Shown: positions 1 to 8,217, counted from the first letter of the stretch. The stretch: 41,017 bases of DNA from Eubacteriales bacterium (GCA_028704515.1 JAQWFH010000018.1:1-41017), one strand, 5' to 3'. Notes: a model not told the origin generated them from the sequence alone. Numbers and translations are program-made.

Positions 1-71
1 TCCTCACGAAGGATTTCTAATACTATATTTGCTTTTTCTTGGGCGGACCAAGTTCTTCTCATTCTACTCAT
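1..71 (-). mobile_element. IS transposase, N-terminal fragment (runs off window)
   Basis: Reading leftward from an ATG at 69-71, the minus strand encodes MSRMRRTWSAQEKANIVLEI and then LRE before leaving the window. This is the typical start of the helix-turn-helix DNA-binding part of IS3/IS481-type transposases (basic residues, then WSAQEK and a conserved ILRE helix). Only 23 residues are visible, so completeness and exact family cannot be judged. Upstream of the ATG, positions 103-122 could be the terminal inverted repeat. A transposase C-terminus on the same strand sits at the other edge of the window. Confidence 0.7.
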
Positions 72-102
72 AGATTAATTATAACTTATTTTCTTGAACT
101 TG

Positions 103-122
103 TGTCCAACCCTATGTGTACA
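103..122. repeat. Candidate IS terminal inverted repeat, left element
   Basis: The 20 bases tgtccaaccctatgtgtaca lie just outside the transposase start. Their core (tgNcNaaccct) is shared, in the transposase direction, with bases just after the stop of the transposase fragment at the right edge (tgacaaaccct, around 40895-40905). That is the expected arrangement for left and right ends of one IS family. The match is short and imperfect. Confidence 0.35.
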
Positions 123-350
123 TTATATAAAATATTGAAATATGTATGCTTTTATGATAAATTAAGTAAACAGTAATAAATGATAATTCAGACAATGTTT
201 TGAGATTTGAAAGCAAGTAAACTCAGTGGCATCTTTGGAAAAGAGGTGAATTATCTTGAACGAAAATATTCAAAATAAAAATCAAATTGCTCAAACAGGT
301 ACAGTAAGAGTAAAATTAATCCCAAATAAATACGGCGAAATTCAGATTAT

Positions 351-638
351 ATGTTTATTGAAATAGACGACATATTTAAAAACATGACAAAATGGGATAA
401 GGAAGAATCGTTTAGACTGCGTGAAATAATCAATACAATATTTAACAATAGTCGGGACGCCCTAAGCCTTTTGGAATACCGTGATGGTAAATATGTATAT
501 TTAAGAAATAGAAGGACCTTGAGTGTTGAAGAAGCAATCCTTGAGCTTGAAAAAAATGCTGGAACTCAGTTCGATCCCGATATTGCACCGCTCATGATTG
601 GGCATATCAGGGCTGAAAATAACCTAGAGTATAAATGA
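351..638 (+). CDS. HD-GYP-like C-terminal remnant, possibly frameshifted
   Basis: The 95-residue product ends with NRRTLSVEEAILELEKNAGT followed by QFDPDIAPLMI. This resembles the last helices of HD-GYP cyclic-di-GMP phosphodiesterase domains (RxYRxALSxEEAxxxL...SGTQFDP). The HD and GYP motifs themselves are absent. The ATG at 351 has no Shine-Dalgarno site. A good one (AGAGGTG, 242-248) precedes a TTG at 256 that opens a different frame, ending at 366. A single-base shift near 339 would join the two into about 127 residues. I therefore suspect a frameshifted or decaying gene next to an IS. The last codons overlap the next gene as ATGA. Function is uncertain. Confidence 0.4.
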   Translation: MFIEIDDIFKNMTKWDKEESFRLREIINTIFNNSRDALSLLEYRDGKYVYLRNRRTLSVEEAILELEKNAGTQFDPDIAPLMIGHIRAENNLEYK

Positions 639-1207
639 ATAAAAGAGATGGATATATGAAAAACAAACTTAAAATGGAACAACTTAATAAATATATTATA
701 TATTTTATGATGTATGCAATATTAGGCTGGCTTTATGAAGTTTTCCTAGAGGTAGTGGTGTATCAATGGGGATTTAGTAATAGAGGGGTTCTGTACGGTC
801 CTTATACTCCCATATACGGAGTAGGAGCCACATCATTTCTGTTATGTTTTGGAGGGATCATGAAAAAGAAGACCCCTTCTTGGTTTAAATTTATAAAGCC
901 TATTATTATATTTGCAGGCTGTATGATACTTGCAACCACGATTGAGCTTGCAGCAAGCTATATTTTAGAATTTGTAATCGGCAGTTGGCCATGGCAGACA
1001 TACGAAGATTATGCAATAAACTTTCAAGGAAGAATTGCTTTATCTACGTCTATTCGATTCGGGCTTGGCGGCATGTTTTTCCTCTATGTATTGCAACCGA
1101 TATTTGAGAAAATTACAAGTAATATGCCCCAAAGTAAACTCAATTTATGTGCCAATATTATATTGGCTGTATTGTTCATAGATTCAATTTTAACTATAAT
1201 AATATAA
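635..1207 (+). CDS. Putative ABC-transporter type IV (CmpB-like) membrane protein
   Basis: The 190-residue product has about five hydrophobic segments. It carries the family pattern GWLYEVFLE, then NRGVLYGPYTPIYGVGA, typical of the small Firmicute membrane proteins filed as ABC-transporter type IV (PF06541, COG4905). No ATPase or solute-binding partner lies nearby, so a transport role is only the family label. The ATG at 635 overlaps the preceding stop. An in-frame ATG at 656 has a better purine-rich site (AAGAGATGG) and would remove seven residues. The family is usually of this size. Its substrate is unknown. Confidence 0.75.
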   Translation: MNKRDGYMKNKLKMEQLNKYIIYFMMYAILGWLYEVFLEVVVYQWGFSNRGVLYGPYTPIYGVGATSFLLCFGGIMKKKTPSWFKFIKPIIIFAGCMILATTIELAASYILEFVIGSWPWQTYEDYAINFQGRIALSTSIRFGLGGMFFLYVLQPIFEKITSNMPQSKLNLCANIILAVLFIDSILTIII

Positions 1208-1217
1208 GGATTGTGAC

Positions 1218-1910
1218 ATGACAAACATTGAAAAACAAATAATACCTAAGCTTTTTGAAATGAAAGACGAAGGATACAGGGAATTTCACAGTAGGCTTAT
1301 ACCCACCGTTAATAAGGAATTTATAATTGGTGTCAGAATACCTCAGCTCAGAAAATTTGCAAAAGAGCTTTCAAAAATTCCCAACGTAGAAGCATACATG
1401 GACGTACTTCCACACAAATATTACGAAGAAAACAATCTTCATGCATTTTTGATTGAAAATGTGGGAGATTATAAAAAAACCATGGCTTTAACGGAAAGAT
1501 TTTTACCTCACATAGACAATTGGGCTACGTGTGACTCATTCTCACCGAAGATTTTTAAAAAGCATCCGGAAGATGTTTATGAAAAGATTAAAATTTGGCT
1601 AAAAAGCCCTTATGTATATACTGTCCGATATGCAATCGTGCTGCTCCTTTCAAACTATCTTGATGATAAATTCAGGCAAGAAATGCTTGACCTTGTAGCT
1701 TCAGTTCGTTCGGATGAATATTATATAAATATGGCGATAGCTTGGTATTTTAGCATTGCACTCGTAAAGAAATATGATTCGACATTACCATATATTGAAA
1801 ACAAAAAACTTGATAAATGGATACATAATAAAGCGATTCAAAAGGGTATCGAAAGCTATAGAATCAGCGATCAAACAAAATCATATCTAAAAACTCTAAA
1901 AATAAAATAG
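1218..1910 (+). CDS. DNA alkylation repair protein, AlkD-like HEAT-repeat family
   Basis: The 230-residue product is helical throughout, as expected for the ALK-motif/HEAT-like DNA alkylation repair family (PF08713, COG4912). Members remove N3- and N7-alkylpurines or recognise damaged DNA. Supporting motifs are GVRIPQLRKFAKEL near residue 40, then DNWATCDSF around residue 100, which carries the W and D residues typical of the AlkD active-site cleft. The length matches AlkD (about 225-240). The gene sits 10 bp after the CmpB-like gene and 21 bp before the cyclo-ligase, so co-transcription is likely. Whether it is a true glycosylase cannot be decided from sequence alone. Confidence 0.85.
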   Translation: MTNIEKQIIPKLFEMKDEGYREFHSRLIPTVNKEFIIGVRIPQLRKFAKELSKIPNVEAYMDVLPHKYYEENNLHAFLIENVGDYKKTMALTERFLPHIDNWATCDSFSPKIFKKHPEDVYEKIKIWLKSPYVYTVRYAIVLLLSNYLDDKFRQEMLDLVASVRSDEYYINMAIAWYFSIALVKKYDSTLPYIENKKLDKWIHNKAIQKGIESYRISDQTKSYLKTLKIK

Positions 1911-1931
1911 TATGGATTTCCGGAGGGGAAA

Positions 1932-2495
1932 ATGTCTTTAGCACAAGAAAAAAAAGAGCTGCGCAAGAAAATAAAAGAAATATTGTCCAAGCTTTCTGCC
2001 GAATACTGCATAGAGGCAGGTAAGAGAATATTTAAAAATACAATAGCTACCGAACATTTCCAAAAGGCCGATACTGTATTCTGTTTTGTAGGAACAAAAG
2101 ATGAAATTGACACAAGACCTATAATAGAAGAAGCGTGGAAACTAGGCAAAATCGTGTGCGTACCCAGATGTATATCTATGGGACATATGGAGGCATATCG
2201 AATTGAATCGTGGAATGATTTGCAAGAGGGTAGTTATGGAATACAAGAGCCAAAGCCGGGGCTTATGCCTCTCGCTCCCAATGAAATAGATTTTGCGATA
2301 ATCCCTTGTCTTTCATGTAATAATGAAGGGTATAGGCTTGGATACGGAGGCGGATTTTACGACCGATATATGGAAAGGATGGCCTGCTCAAATGCTGTAA
2401 TTTGCAGATCAAAATTGATGGTAGAGTATATACCTGCTAATAAATTCGATAAAAAGGCGGACATGGTTATAACCGAAAATGAATTGTTATTATAA
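1932..2495 (+). CDS. 5-formyltetrahydrofolate cyclo-ligase
   Basis: This enzyme converts 5-formyl-THF to 5,10-methenyl-THF with ATP, returning stored folate to the one-carbon pool. The 187-residue length is standard. The diagnostic C-terminal motif YRLGYGGGFYDRYM (around residue 136) is intact. The N-terminal basic helix (KKELRKKIKEIL) and the DxFVGTKDEIDT segment fit the MTHFS family. The start follows a GGAGGGG site at 1921-1927. The final codons overlap a 15-bp inverted repeat (2484-2517) that separates it from the arginase gene. Confidence 0.93.
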   Translation: MSLAQEKKELRKKIKEILSKLSAEYCIEAGKRIFKNTIATEHFQKADTVFCFVGTKDEIDTRPIIEEAWKLGKIVCVPRCISMGHMEAYRIESWNDLQEGSYGIQEPKPGLMPLAPNEIDFAIIPCLSCNNEGYRLGYGGGFYDRYMERMACSNAVICRSKLMVEYIPANKFDKKADMVITENELLL

Positions 2496-2517
2496 TACTT
2501 CAGTGTTATAATAACAA
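2484..2517 (+). terminator. AT-rich 15-bp stem-loop over the cyclo-ligase stop codon
   Basis: Arms 2484-2498 and 2503-2517 pair over 15 positions with one G-U and a 4-base loop. There is no clean U-tract afterwards, so it may be a weak terminator, an RNA-stability hairpin or an operator. It lies 39 bp upstream of the arginase start. Confidence 0.4.
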
Positions 2518-2556
2518 CTGTTGTCGAAATAAAATCAGGAGGACAGGTAAAAGATA

Positions 2557-3420
2557 ATGGAGTACAAATTCATAGGTGTACCGATGAGTACAGGAAGTCC
2601 ATACCCGGGCACAGAGCTCGGATGCAAAGCATTTACAGATAAGGATTTTAAAGGGATGGCAGGAGGAATTGCTTTCGAATACAAGGAAACTCCCTATAAT
2701 GAAATCAAAGGCAAGAATCCCGACAACCTGAAGTCCCTGTCAAGCGTTATGTCATGCTGCAAGGCTCTTTACAAGGATGTCGGTGAAGCCTATAAGAACA
2801 ATAAGTTTCCAGTTGTAATTGGTGGAGACCATGCGCTATCAATAGGCTCTATTGCCGCAGGATACGAAGTCTTCGGAGAAAACCTTTGTGTAGTTTGGAT
2901 TGATGCTCATACGGATATACACACAGAAATATCAACTGAAACGGGATACATTCACGGAATGCCTATTGGAGCTTCAATGGGTATATGCTGCGACGAACTA
3001 ACGGCAGGTAAGAGCAAATGCCACGTGAAGGGCGAAAATGTATTTATAATCGGTGCAAGAAGCATAGATAAAGAAGAATATCGAATAATCCGAGAAAATA
3101 ATGTTAATCTCTATACTATGGAGCAAATCAGAGAACAAGGGCTCGAAAGCGTAATGAAAGAAGTTATGGACAAGCTGAAAGGCAAACGAGTTCATGTAAG
3201 CCTAGATGTAGACTTTTTTGATCCCGATGTCTTTTATGCTACAGGATATAACATTGAAAACGGCTTTTCGATAGAAGATGCGAAACACATTATATCCGAT
3301 ATATATAAAGACTCAAAACCCGTAATCTTTGAGTGCGTGGAATATTCTCCCGCAAAAGATGAAAACCAGAAAGATTTTATAAAATTAAAAGAAATTATTA
3401 CTTATGCCTTAAGACAATAA
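2557..3420 (+). CDS. Arginase/agmatinase (ureohydrolase) family protein, arginase-like
   Basis: Ureohydrolases use two Mn2+ ions to split arginine into ornithine and urea, or agmatine into putrescine and urea. All metal ligands are visible: H92 (GGDHALS), D116/H118/D120 (DAHTD), and D217/D219 (SLDVDFFDP). The IHGMP segment at 132-136 is the version seen in arginases rather than agmatinases. The 287-residue length is normal. One oddity is ATGYNIENG after DPDVF, where arginases usually have PGTGTPVxGG, so substrate preference could differ. A strong AGGAGG site precedes the ATG. No rocD or transporter gene is adjacent, so it may be a single-gene unit ending at the 3447-3487 terminator. Confidence 0.85.
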   Translation: MEYKFIGVPMSTGSPYPGTELGCKAFTDKDFKGMAGGIAFEYKETPYNEIKGKNPDNLKSLSSVMSCCKALYKDVGEAYKNNKFPVVIGGDHALSIGSIAAGYEVFGENLCVVWIDAHTDIHTEISTETGYIHGMPIGASMGICCDELTAGKSKCHVKGENVFIIGARSIDKEEYRIIRENNVNLYTMEQIREQGLESVMKEVMDKLKGKRVHVSLDVDFFDPDVFYATGYNIENGFSIEDAKHIISDIYKDSKPVIFECVEYSPAKDENQKDFIKLKEIITYALRQ

Positions 3421-3446
3421 TGTACGCATAAAAATATGTCATGTTA

Positions 3447-3487
3447 AAAAGCAAGCCTATGTAAAAGATAACCGCAGGCTTGCTTTT
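3447..3487. terminator. Bidirectional intrinsic terminator
   Basis: A 12-bp perfect stem (3447-3458 with 3476-3487) has a T-rich edge on each strand. It sits between the convergent arginase gene and the minus-strand lipoprotein gene, so it probably ends both transcripts. Confidence 0.85.
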
Positions 3488-3490
3488 GAT

Positions 3491-4921
3491 TTAGATAGTT
3501 TTTACGGCTAAAAAGTTGAGTAAGATATTAGTTTGATCTACGATGTTGTCCGGTGAAATTCCGAAGCAAACCGTATTTATATCCGGATTTCTACTCGCCA
3601 CGATTGCATTTGCAGTGTAATTAAGAGTTCTTGTGTATTTCAGGGTTTGCCCCGAATATTCCTTTATAATTTCAGAGAAAGAGGCAACAATGGGATTTGC
3701 CGACAAATCGACGTCCTCCTTTATATCGCTGTTCTCATCATATGAAAAACGAGCGTTATTTTCCCATACAGGATAGATTTGTTTTTTATTATACGAAATA
3801 TCACAAAGGCCGCATACGGTTTCAAAGAGAGTATTCATTTCTTCCAGAACAGCACTGCTCTTGCTCCTGGATTCTATCAAGATTTCAAGTAAGTTTGCCT
3901 CTGTTGAGATTTTACCTATATTGGACTTTGCAATAATCTCTCCATCGTCATTTTTTAAATAATTCCCGTTAATACAAGCGTATAGAAAGCTTATAAGCTT
4001 GCTTGAGTCATCAAAGGATAACACTGAATCAGGTCTTTGCACCTCGGTGAGGGTATATGTAAAATCAGGCTCTTCAGGAGAATATCTATTATACATTCTT
4101 TCTTGATTTTTCTCGACAAGCCGTGTAAGCTTGTTCACATCGTTTTGATTTATCAGAATAGTCGCCGACGCACGGCTTGGGTAATTCGCCGTGTCGGTAC
4201 CTCCGTCAAAAGACGCTATTTCCATAAGCACTCCGTTACTTTTTGCCGAGGCAAGAAGGTCGCCGATAATTGTTATCGGATTTGGGCGTGTCGTTTCATC
4301 GGTTATGGATGCACCGGAAAGACCTTGCAGTGAGATTTCATAAGTAATCGGGTAAGACGGCTTTACTCTTTTTATATTTCTCGTCATTGTATATACATCT
4401 GCGCCTGCGGAAGCAATCAAAAGGGAATTATCTATAAAGTTGTCAAGGCTTATAAAATTATCTCCGTATAAGTAAGACTTCTTTATATACTTAATGCCTT
4501 CTTGTGAATTATCCGAATCCGCAGTAAATATAAACCTTATAAAACCGTGGTCCGCAACATTTTTTATTATATATTGCATAACGGCAACAGCATTTGCGGT
4601 GTTTTCAGGTGATTTTGGTGAGATTGTAGCATGCAAAATTGTGGAAGGTGTCTTTTCATACCCCTCCGACGCACTTATTGACATAATAACATTGTCGTAT
4701 TTATCGTGTGACACTCTTATATCATTCTTGTTTGCCCATTTTATAAGATAAGTTTGCATCTCTGATAAATCTTGTGAATTTTGCAATACCCCCAAAACTG
4801 AGGTGTAATTCTCATTTAAAACGGTTTGTGTATTATCATCCTCAATGCTGTTACATCCGGAAAGAATTAAAGCTTGCAGAATCAATAATAAAACAAGAAA
4901 GTATGATATTTTTCTTTTCAT
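3491..4921 (-). CDS. Lipoprotein with degenerate M20C (PepD-like) dipeptidase fold
   Basis: The 476-residue product starts with a lipoprotein signal peptide (LILSGC, lipidated Cys23), so it is predicted to sit on the outer face of the membrane. The rest follows the order of PepD-type aminoacyl-histidine dipeptidases: YDNVIM (75-80), a strand at ILHATIS where PepD has GHxDMV, then NTANAVAV where PepD has GADNGIG, FTADSDNSQEG where PepD has FTxDEETG, ISLDN, and LQGLSGAS where PepD has the GHSGG loop. Most metal-binding and catalytic acids are therefore replaced, which predicts a non-catalytic binding protein. An extended -10 (TGTTATAAT, minus strand, 4959-4967) lies upstream. The function is unknown and the PepD relationship is my motif-level inference. 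Confidence 0.65.
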   Translation of the reverse strand: MKRKISYFLVLLLILQALILSGCNSIEDDNTQTVLNENYTSVLGVLQNSQDLSEMQTYLIKWANKNDIRVSHDKYDNVIMSISASEGYEKTPSTILHATISPKSPENTANAVAVMQYIIKNVADHGFIRFIFTADSDNSQEGIKYIKKSYLYGDNFISLDNFIDNSLLIASAGADVYTMTRNIKRVKPSYPITYEISLQGLSGASITDETTRPNPITIIGDLLASAKSNGVLMEIASFDGGTDTANYPSRASATILINQNDVNKLTRLVEKNQERMYNRYSPEEPDFTYTLTEVQRPDSVLSFDDSSKLISFLYACINGNYLKNDDGEIIAKSNIGKISTEANLLEILIESRSKSSAVLEEMNTLFETVCGLCDISYNKKQIYPVWENNARFSYDENSDIKEDVDLSANPIVASFSEIIKEYSGQTLKYTRTLNYTANAIVASRNPDINTVCFGISPDNIVDQTNILLNFLAVKTI

Positions 4922-4958
4922 TTTTTACCCCATATATATTTAAAACTTTTTCCCGACA

Positions 4959-4967
4959 ATTATAACA
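4959..4967 (-). promoter_or_regulatory. Extended -10 promoter element for the lipoprotein gene
   Basis: On the minus strand TGT-TATAAT lies 38-46 bp upstream of the lipoprotein start codon. No good -35 is present, which is tolerated when the TGn extension is there. Confidence 0.45.
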
Positions 4968-5083
4968 CAAAAACAGCAAATTGGTACATTATTCACTTAA
5001 AACTCACAATTTTTATAAATAAAAATATTTTACAGAAAATTGGATTTAAATTTAACAGAACCGATATCTGTATTATCAATATT

Positions 5084-5122
5084 AGATATATTAACTATAT
5101 TAAATATAGGTTTAATATATCT
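5084..5122. repeat. AT-only interrupted palindrome upstream of nrdD
   Basis: Outer arms 5084-5094 and 5112-5122 (11 bp, perfect) enclose an inner perfect palindrome, 5095-5101 with 5103-5109. Together they form an 18-bp arm interrupted by two bases on one side. Position and symmetry suggest an operator or cruciform-prone site. No regulator consensus was recognised. Confidence 0.5.
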
Positions 5123-5278
5123 GTTTTACAAAAAAGCTGGGATTTTAATAGAATTCAGAATTAAAATAACGCCTATAAATTAAAATTAATTTATAAAAAT
5201 AAAGCAGATAAATATGAATTATTCTATTGAAATATAGATTCATTAATAGTATAATTCTGGTACTAATGCGAAATAAAA

Positions 5279-5294
5279 GCACAATATGTTGTGT
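5279..5294. promoter_or_regulatory. NrdR-box-like palindrome
   Basis: The sequence gcacaatatgttgtgt matches the NrdR box consensus (roughly acaCwaTATwtwGtgt) at nearly all conserved positions and is a near-perfect palindrome. It lies 50 bp before the nrdD start, where NrdR repressor sites of ribonucleotide reductase operons are found. NrdR boxes usually come in pairs about 31 bp apart. Only a poor partner is visible at 5248-5263. Confidence 0.6.
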
Positions 5295-5343
5295 TTCCTT
5301 CTGGTATGAAGGATTGAAGTTATTAGGGAAGGCGGCAAGATTT

Positions 5344-7689
5344 ATGGATAAGAATATAAAAGCAATAGTAAAACGAGATGGTCGTGAGGTTGAGTTTAAT
5401 ATAGAAAAAATAGCGAATGCTATTTTTAAAGCTGCTCAAGTTCTTGGCGGTAACGACAGAGATATGGCTATGTATCTTGCGAGGCAGGTAGAATTATATC
5501 TACTCGAGATATGCCATAACCAAATGCCAACGGTTGAACAGATACAGGATACAGTAGAGAAGATACTGATTGAAAACGGCCATGCGAGAACAGCAAAGGA
5601 ATTCATCCTTTACAGAGCTGAGAGAACACGCGTAAGGGAAATGAATACGCGACTAATGAAGATATACGAAGATCTTACATTTAAGGATGCAAAGGACAAT
5701 GAAATTAAGCGTGAGAATGCAAACATTGACGGTAATACCGCTATGGGGACAATGCTCAAATACGGATCTGAGGGGGCCAAAGAGTTTTACAGGATGTATG
5801 TACTGAATCCCGCTCATGCAAAAGCGCATGAAGAAGGGGAGATTCATATACACGATTTAGATTTTTTGACACTTACAATGACTTGTTGCCAGATAGATTT
5901 GCTGGATCTTCTTAAGGATGGCTTTTCTACAGGACATGGTCATCTGAGAGAGCCCAATGATATAGAAAGTTATTCAGCACTTGCCTGCATAGCAATACAG
6001 TCAAATCAAAACGACCAGCATGGAGGACAGTCAGTTCCTAATTTTGACTACGCATTGGCTCCGGGAGTAAGAAAGACCTACAGGAAGCTGTATTGGAACA
6101 ATATCGGCAGAATGCTTGATTTCATAAACGCAACTGATGACGGTGCAGAGGTTGCAAAAAAAATATGTACCGATATAAATTCCGAATATGGAGTTTCCCC
6201 GTGCATGGCATGGGATAACAATTACAAAGAGCTTGAATTTAAGGAATTAACAAAATTAATTTCGGAAAAAGATGCAACGCATATACAGGAGATGGCAATA
6301 AAGTTTGCAAATAAGGAAATAAAAAGAAAGACTTACCAATCCATGGAAGCTCTAGTGCACAATTTGAACACTATGCATTCCAGAGCAGGCGCCCAGGTTC
6401 CGTTTTCTTCTATTAACTACGGAACAGATACAACTCCGGAGGGTAGGCTTATAATGGAAAGTGTAATGCTTGCAACAGATGCGGGGCTGGGTCACGGAGA
6501 AACACCTATTTTTCCTATACAAATATTCAAGGTGAAGGAAGGCATAAGCTACAACCCTGAAGATCCAAACTATGATCTCTTTAAGCTTGCCTGTAAAGTT
6601 TCCGCCAAAAGACTGTTCCCTAATTTCTCATTTTTGGATGCTCCTTACAATCTTCATTATTATAAGGAAGGCGATTACCGCACAGAAGTAGCATACATGG
6701 GTTGCAGAACGAGGGTTATAGGAAATGTCTACGATCCTACAAGAGAGATTGTAACGGGCAGAGGTAACTTGAGCTTCACTTCTCTTAATTTGCCAAGAAT
6801 TGCAATCAAAGCGAACGGTAATGTCGATTTATTTTTTGAAGAGCTCGATCGAGTTATAGATTTATGTATCGCACAGATGTATGAGCGGTTTAAAATCCAA
6901 GCCGCTAAGAAGGTCAAGAATTTTCCTTTCCTGATGGGCCAACACGTATGGCTCGATTCTGACAAGCTTAAGCCGGATGATACGATAGGGGAAATCATCA
7001 AGCACGGGACACTTTCGATGGGCTTCATAGGTCTTGCCGAGAGCTTGGTATCACTTACCGGAAAGCATCATGGAGAATCCAAGGAAGCTCAAACAATTGG
7101 TCTGGAAATAGTCGGATATATGAGAAAGCGTATGGATGAACAAAGCAAAAAAACAAAGATGAACTGGACACTTTTAGCAACACCTGCCGAAGGTCTTTCC
7201 GGTCGTTTTGTAAGGATAGACAGAAACAAATTTGGGGAAATAGAAGGAGTAACTGACAAGGACTATTACACTAACAGCTTCCATGTGCCGGTATCCTTTG
7301 AAATAAACGCTTTCGATAAAATACGCATTGAGGCTCCTTACCATGCATTGACAAATGCCGGACACATCTCATATGTAGAACTTGACGGAGATCCACTTAA
7401 GAACTTAGATGCGTTTGAGAAAATAATAAGATGTATGAAGGAAGCAGGAGTAGGCTACGGATCTATAAACCATCCTGTAGACAGAGACCCCGTATGCGGT
7501 TATACAGGCATGATCGATAATGAGTGCCCGAGCTGCGGCAGAACAGAATACGATAACGGTGAAGGCTTTGAAAGGATCAGAAGAATCACGGGATATCTCG
7601 TCGGCACCATGGATAATTGGAATAATGCCAAGGCAACAGAGGAATCCGACAGGGTTAAGCATAAAATAAAGCTTGAGGATATGAAATAA
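5344..7689 (+). CDS. nrdD: Anaerobic (class III) ribonucleoside-triphosphate reductase
   Basis: NrdD reduces ribonucleoside triphosphates to deoxy forms using a glycyl radical and supplies DNA precursors without oxygen. The 781-residue product has an N-terminal ATP-cone (KAIVKRDGREVEF, about residues 5-95). The glycyl-radical site is at RITGYLVG (Gly750). A C-terminal metal-binding segment has C718, C728 and C731 (VCGY, then CPSCG). The usual first Cys of the four-Cys knot is Asp715 here. I chose ATG 5344 over an upstream in-frame start because it follows a GGGAAGGCGG ribosome site and begins exactly at the ATP-cone. nrdG follows after one base. Regulation by NrdR is suggested by the upstream box. 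Confidence 0.95.
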   Translation: MDKNIKAIVKRDGREVEFNIEKIANAIFKAAQVLGGNDRDMAMYLARQVELYLLEICHNQMPTVEQIQDTVEKILIENGHARTAKEFILYRAERTRVREMNTRLMKIYEDLTFKDAKDNEIKRENANIDGNTAMGTMLKYGSEGAKEFYRMYVLNPAHAKAHEEGEIHIHDLDFLTLTMTCCQIDLLDLLKDGFSTGHGHLREPNDIESYSALACIAIQSNQNDQHGGQSVPNFDYALAPGVRKTYRKLYWNNIGRMLDFINATDDGAEVAKKICTDINSEYGVSPCMAWDNNYKELEFKELTKLISEKDATHIQEMAIKFANKEIKRKTYQSMEALVHNLNTMHSRAGAQVPFSSINYGTDTTPEGRLIMESVMLATDAGLGHGETPIFPIQIFKVKEGISYNPEDPNYDLFKLACKVSAKRLFPNFSFLDAPYNLHYYKEGDYRTEVAYMGCRTRVIGNVYDPTREIVTGRGNLSFTSLNLPRIAIKANGNVDLFFEELDRVIDLCIAQMYERFKIQAAKKVKNFPFLMGQHVWLDSDKLKPDDTIGEIIKHGTLSMGFIGLAESLVSLTGKHHGESKEAQTIGLEIVGYMRKRMDEQSKKTKMNWTLLATPAEGLSGRFVRIDRNKFGEIEGVTDKDYYTNSFHVPVSFEINAFDKIRIEAPYHALTNAGHISYVELDGDPLKNLDAFEKIIRCMKEAGVGYGSINHPVDRDPVCGYTGMIDNECPSCGRTEYDNGEGFERIRRITGYLVGTMDNWNNAKATEESDRVKHKIKLEDMK

Positions 7690-7690
7690 A

Positions 7691-8203
7691 ATGTGCCAAG
7701 ATGAAGAAAAAATAAAAATTGCCGGAGTATACAGACAATCAATAGTTGACGGGCCCGGCATTAGATTCACTATATTCGCACAGGGCTGCACACATGATTG
7801 CCCCGGATGCCACAATCCTGATACGCACGACTTTGACGGCGGATATTACTGTAGCATAGATAGATTTATTGAAGAAATAGATAAAAATCCTTTGCTTGAC
7901 GGAGTTACGTTTACAGGAGGGGATCCTGTATATCAAGCGGAAGCCTTCTATAATCTTTCGGTAAAAATTAAAGAAAGAAACCTGAACATCTTGATTTATA
8001 CAGGCTTCACATATGAAGAACTGCTTGAACTTGCGAAAGAAAAACCCGTTATCGGAAAACTGATGGGGATTATTGATTATCTTATCGATGGCAGATTTAT
8101 CATGGAAGAACGTGATTTGACTCTTGAATTCCGAGGAAGCAAGAACCAAAGATTCATAGATATGAATTTAACAAGAGAACAAGGAAAAATAGTTCTTTAT
8201 TAA
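7691..8203 (+). CDS. nrdG: Anaerobic ribonucleotide reductase activating protein
   Basis: NrdG is the radical-SAM activase that installs the glycyl radical on NrdD by reductive cleavage of S-adenosylmethionine. The 170-residue product has the expected VDGPGIRFTIFAQGC segment and the [4Fe-4S]-binding CTHDCPGC motif (C-x3-C-x2-C) near residue 31. FTGGDP near residue 76 fits the SAM-binding region. The start codon lies one base after the nrdD stop, with GAGGA upstream inside nrdD, so translation is probably coupled. The length is normal (155-175). Confidence 0.95.
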   Translation: MCQDEEKIKIAGVYRQSIVDGPGIRFTIFAQGCTHDCPGCHNPDTHDFDGGYYCSIDRFIEEIDKNPLLDGVTFTGGDPVYQAEAFYNLSVKIKERNLNILIYTGFTYEELLELAKEKPVIGKLMGIIDYLIDGRFIMEERDLTLEFRGSKNQRFIDMNLTREQGKIVLY

Positions 8204-8217
8204 AATTAAAAAAATAC

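Larger units (their letters stand above)
4922..5343. other. 422-bp AT-rich divergent intergenic region
   Basis: This region separates the minus-strand lipoprotein gene from nrdD. I see no convincing coding sequence. An open frame from 5227 in phase with nrdD would add 39 residues, but it lacks a ribosome site and runs across the NrdR-like box, so I treat it as leader. The region holds the lipoprotein -10, a long AT palindrome (5084-5122) and the NrdR-like box (5279-5294). Confidence 0.6.

Noticed and set aside
3697-4965. Several plus-strand open frames antisense to the lipoprotein gene.
   Set aside because: They are shadows of a continuous 476-codon minus-strand frame with a good lipoprotein signal peptide and have no start signals.
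5227-5343. A 39-residue N-terminal extension of NrdD.
   Set aside because: No ribosome site, no resemblance to NrdD, and it would run across the NrdR-like operator. The ATG at 5344 is at the ATP-cone.
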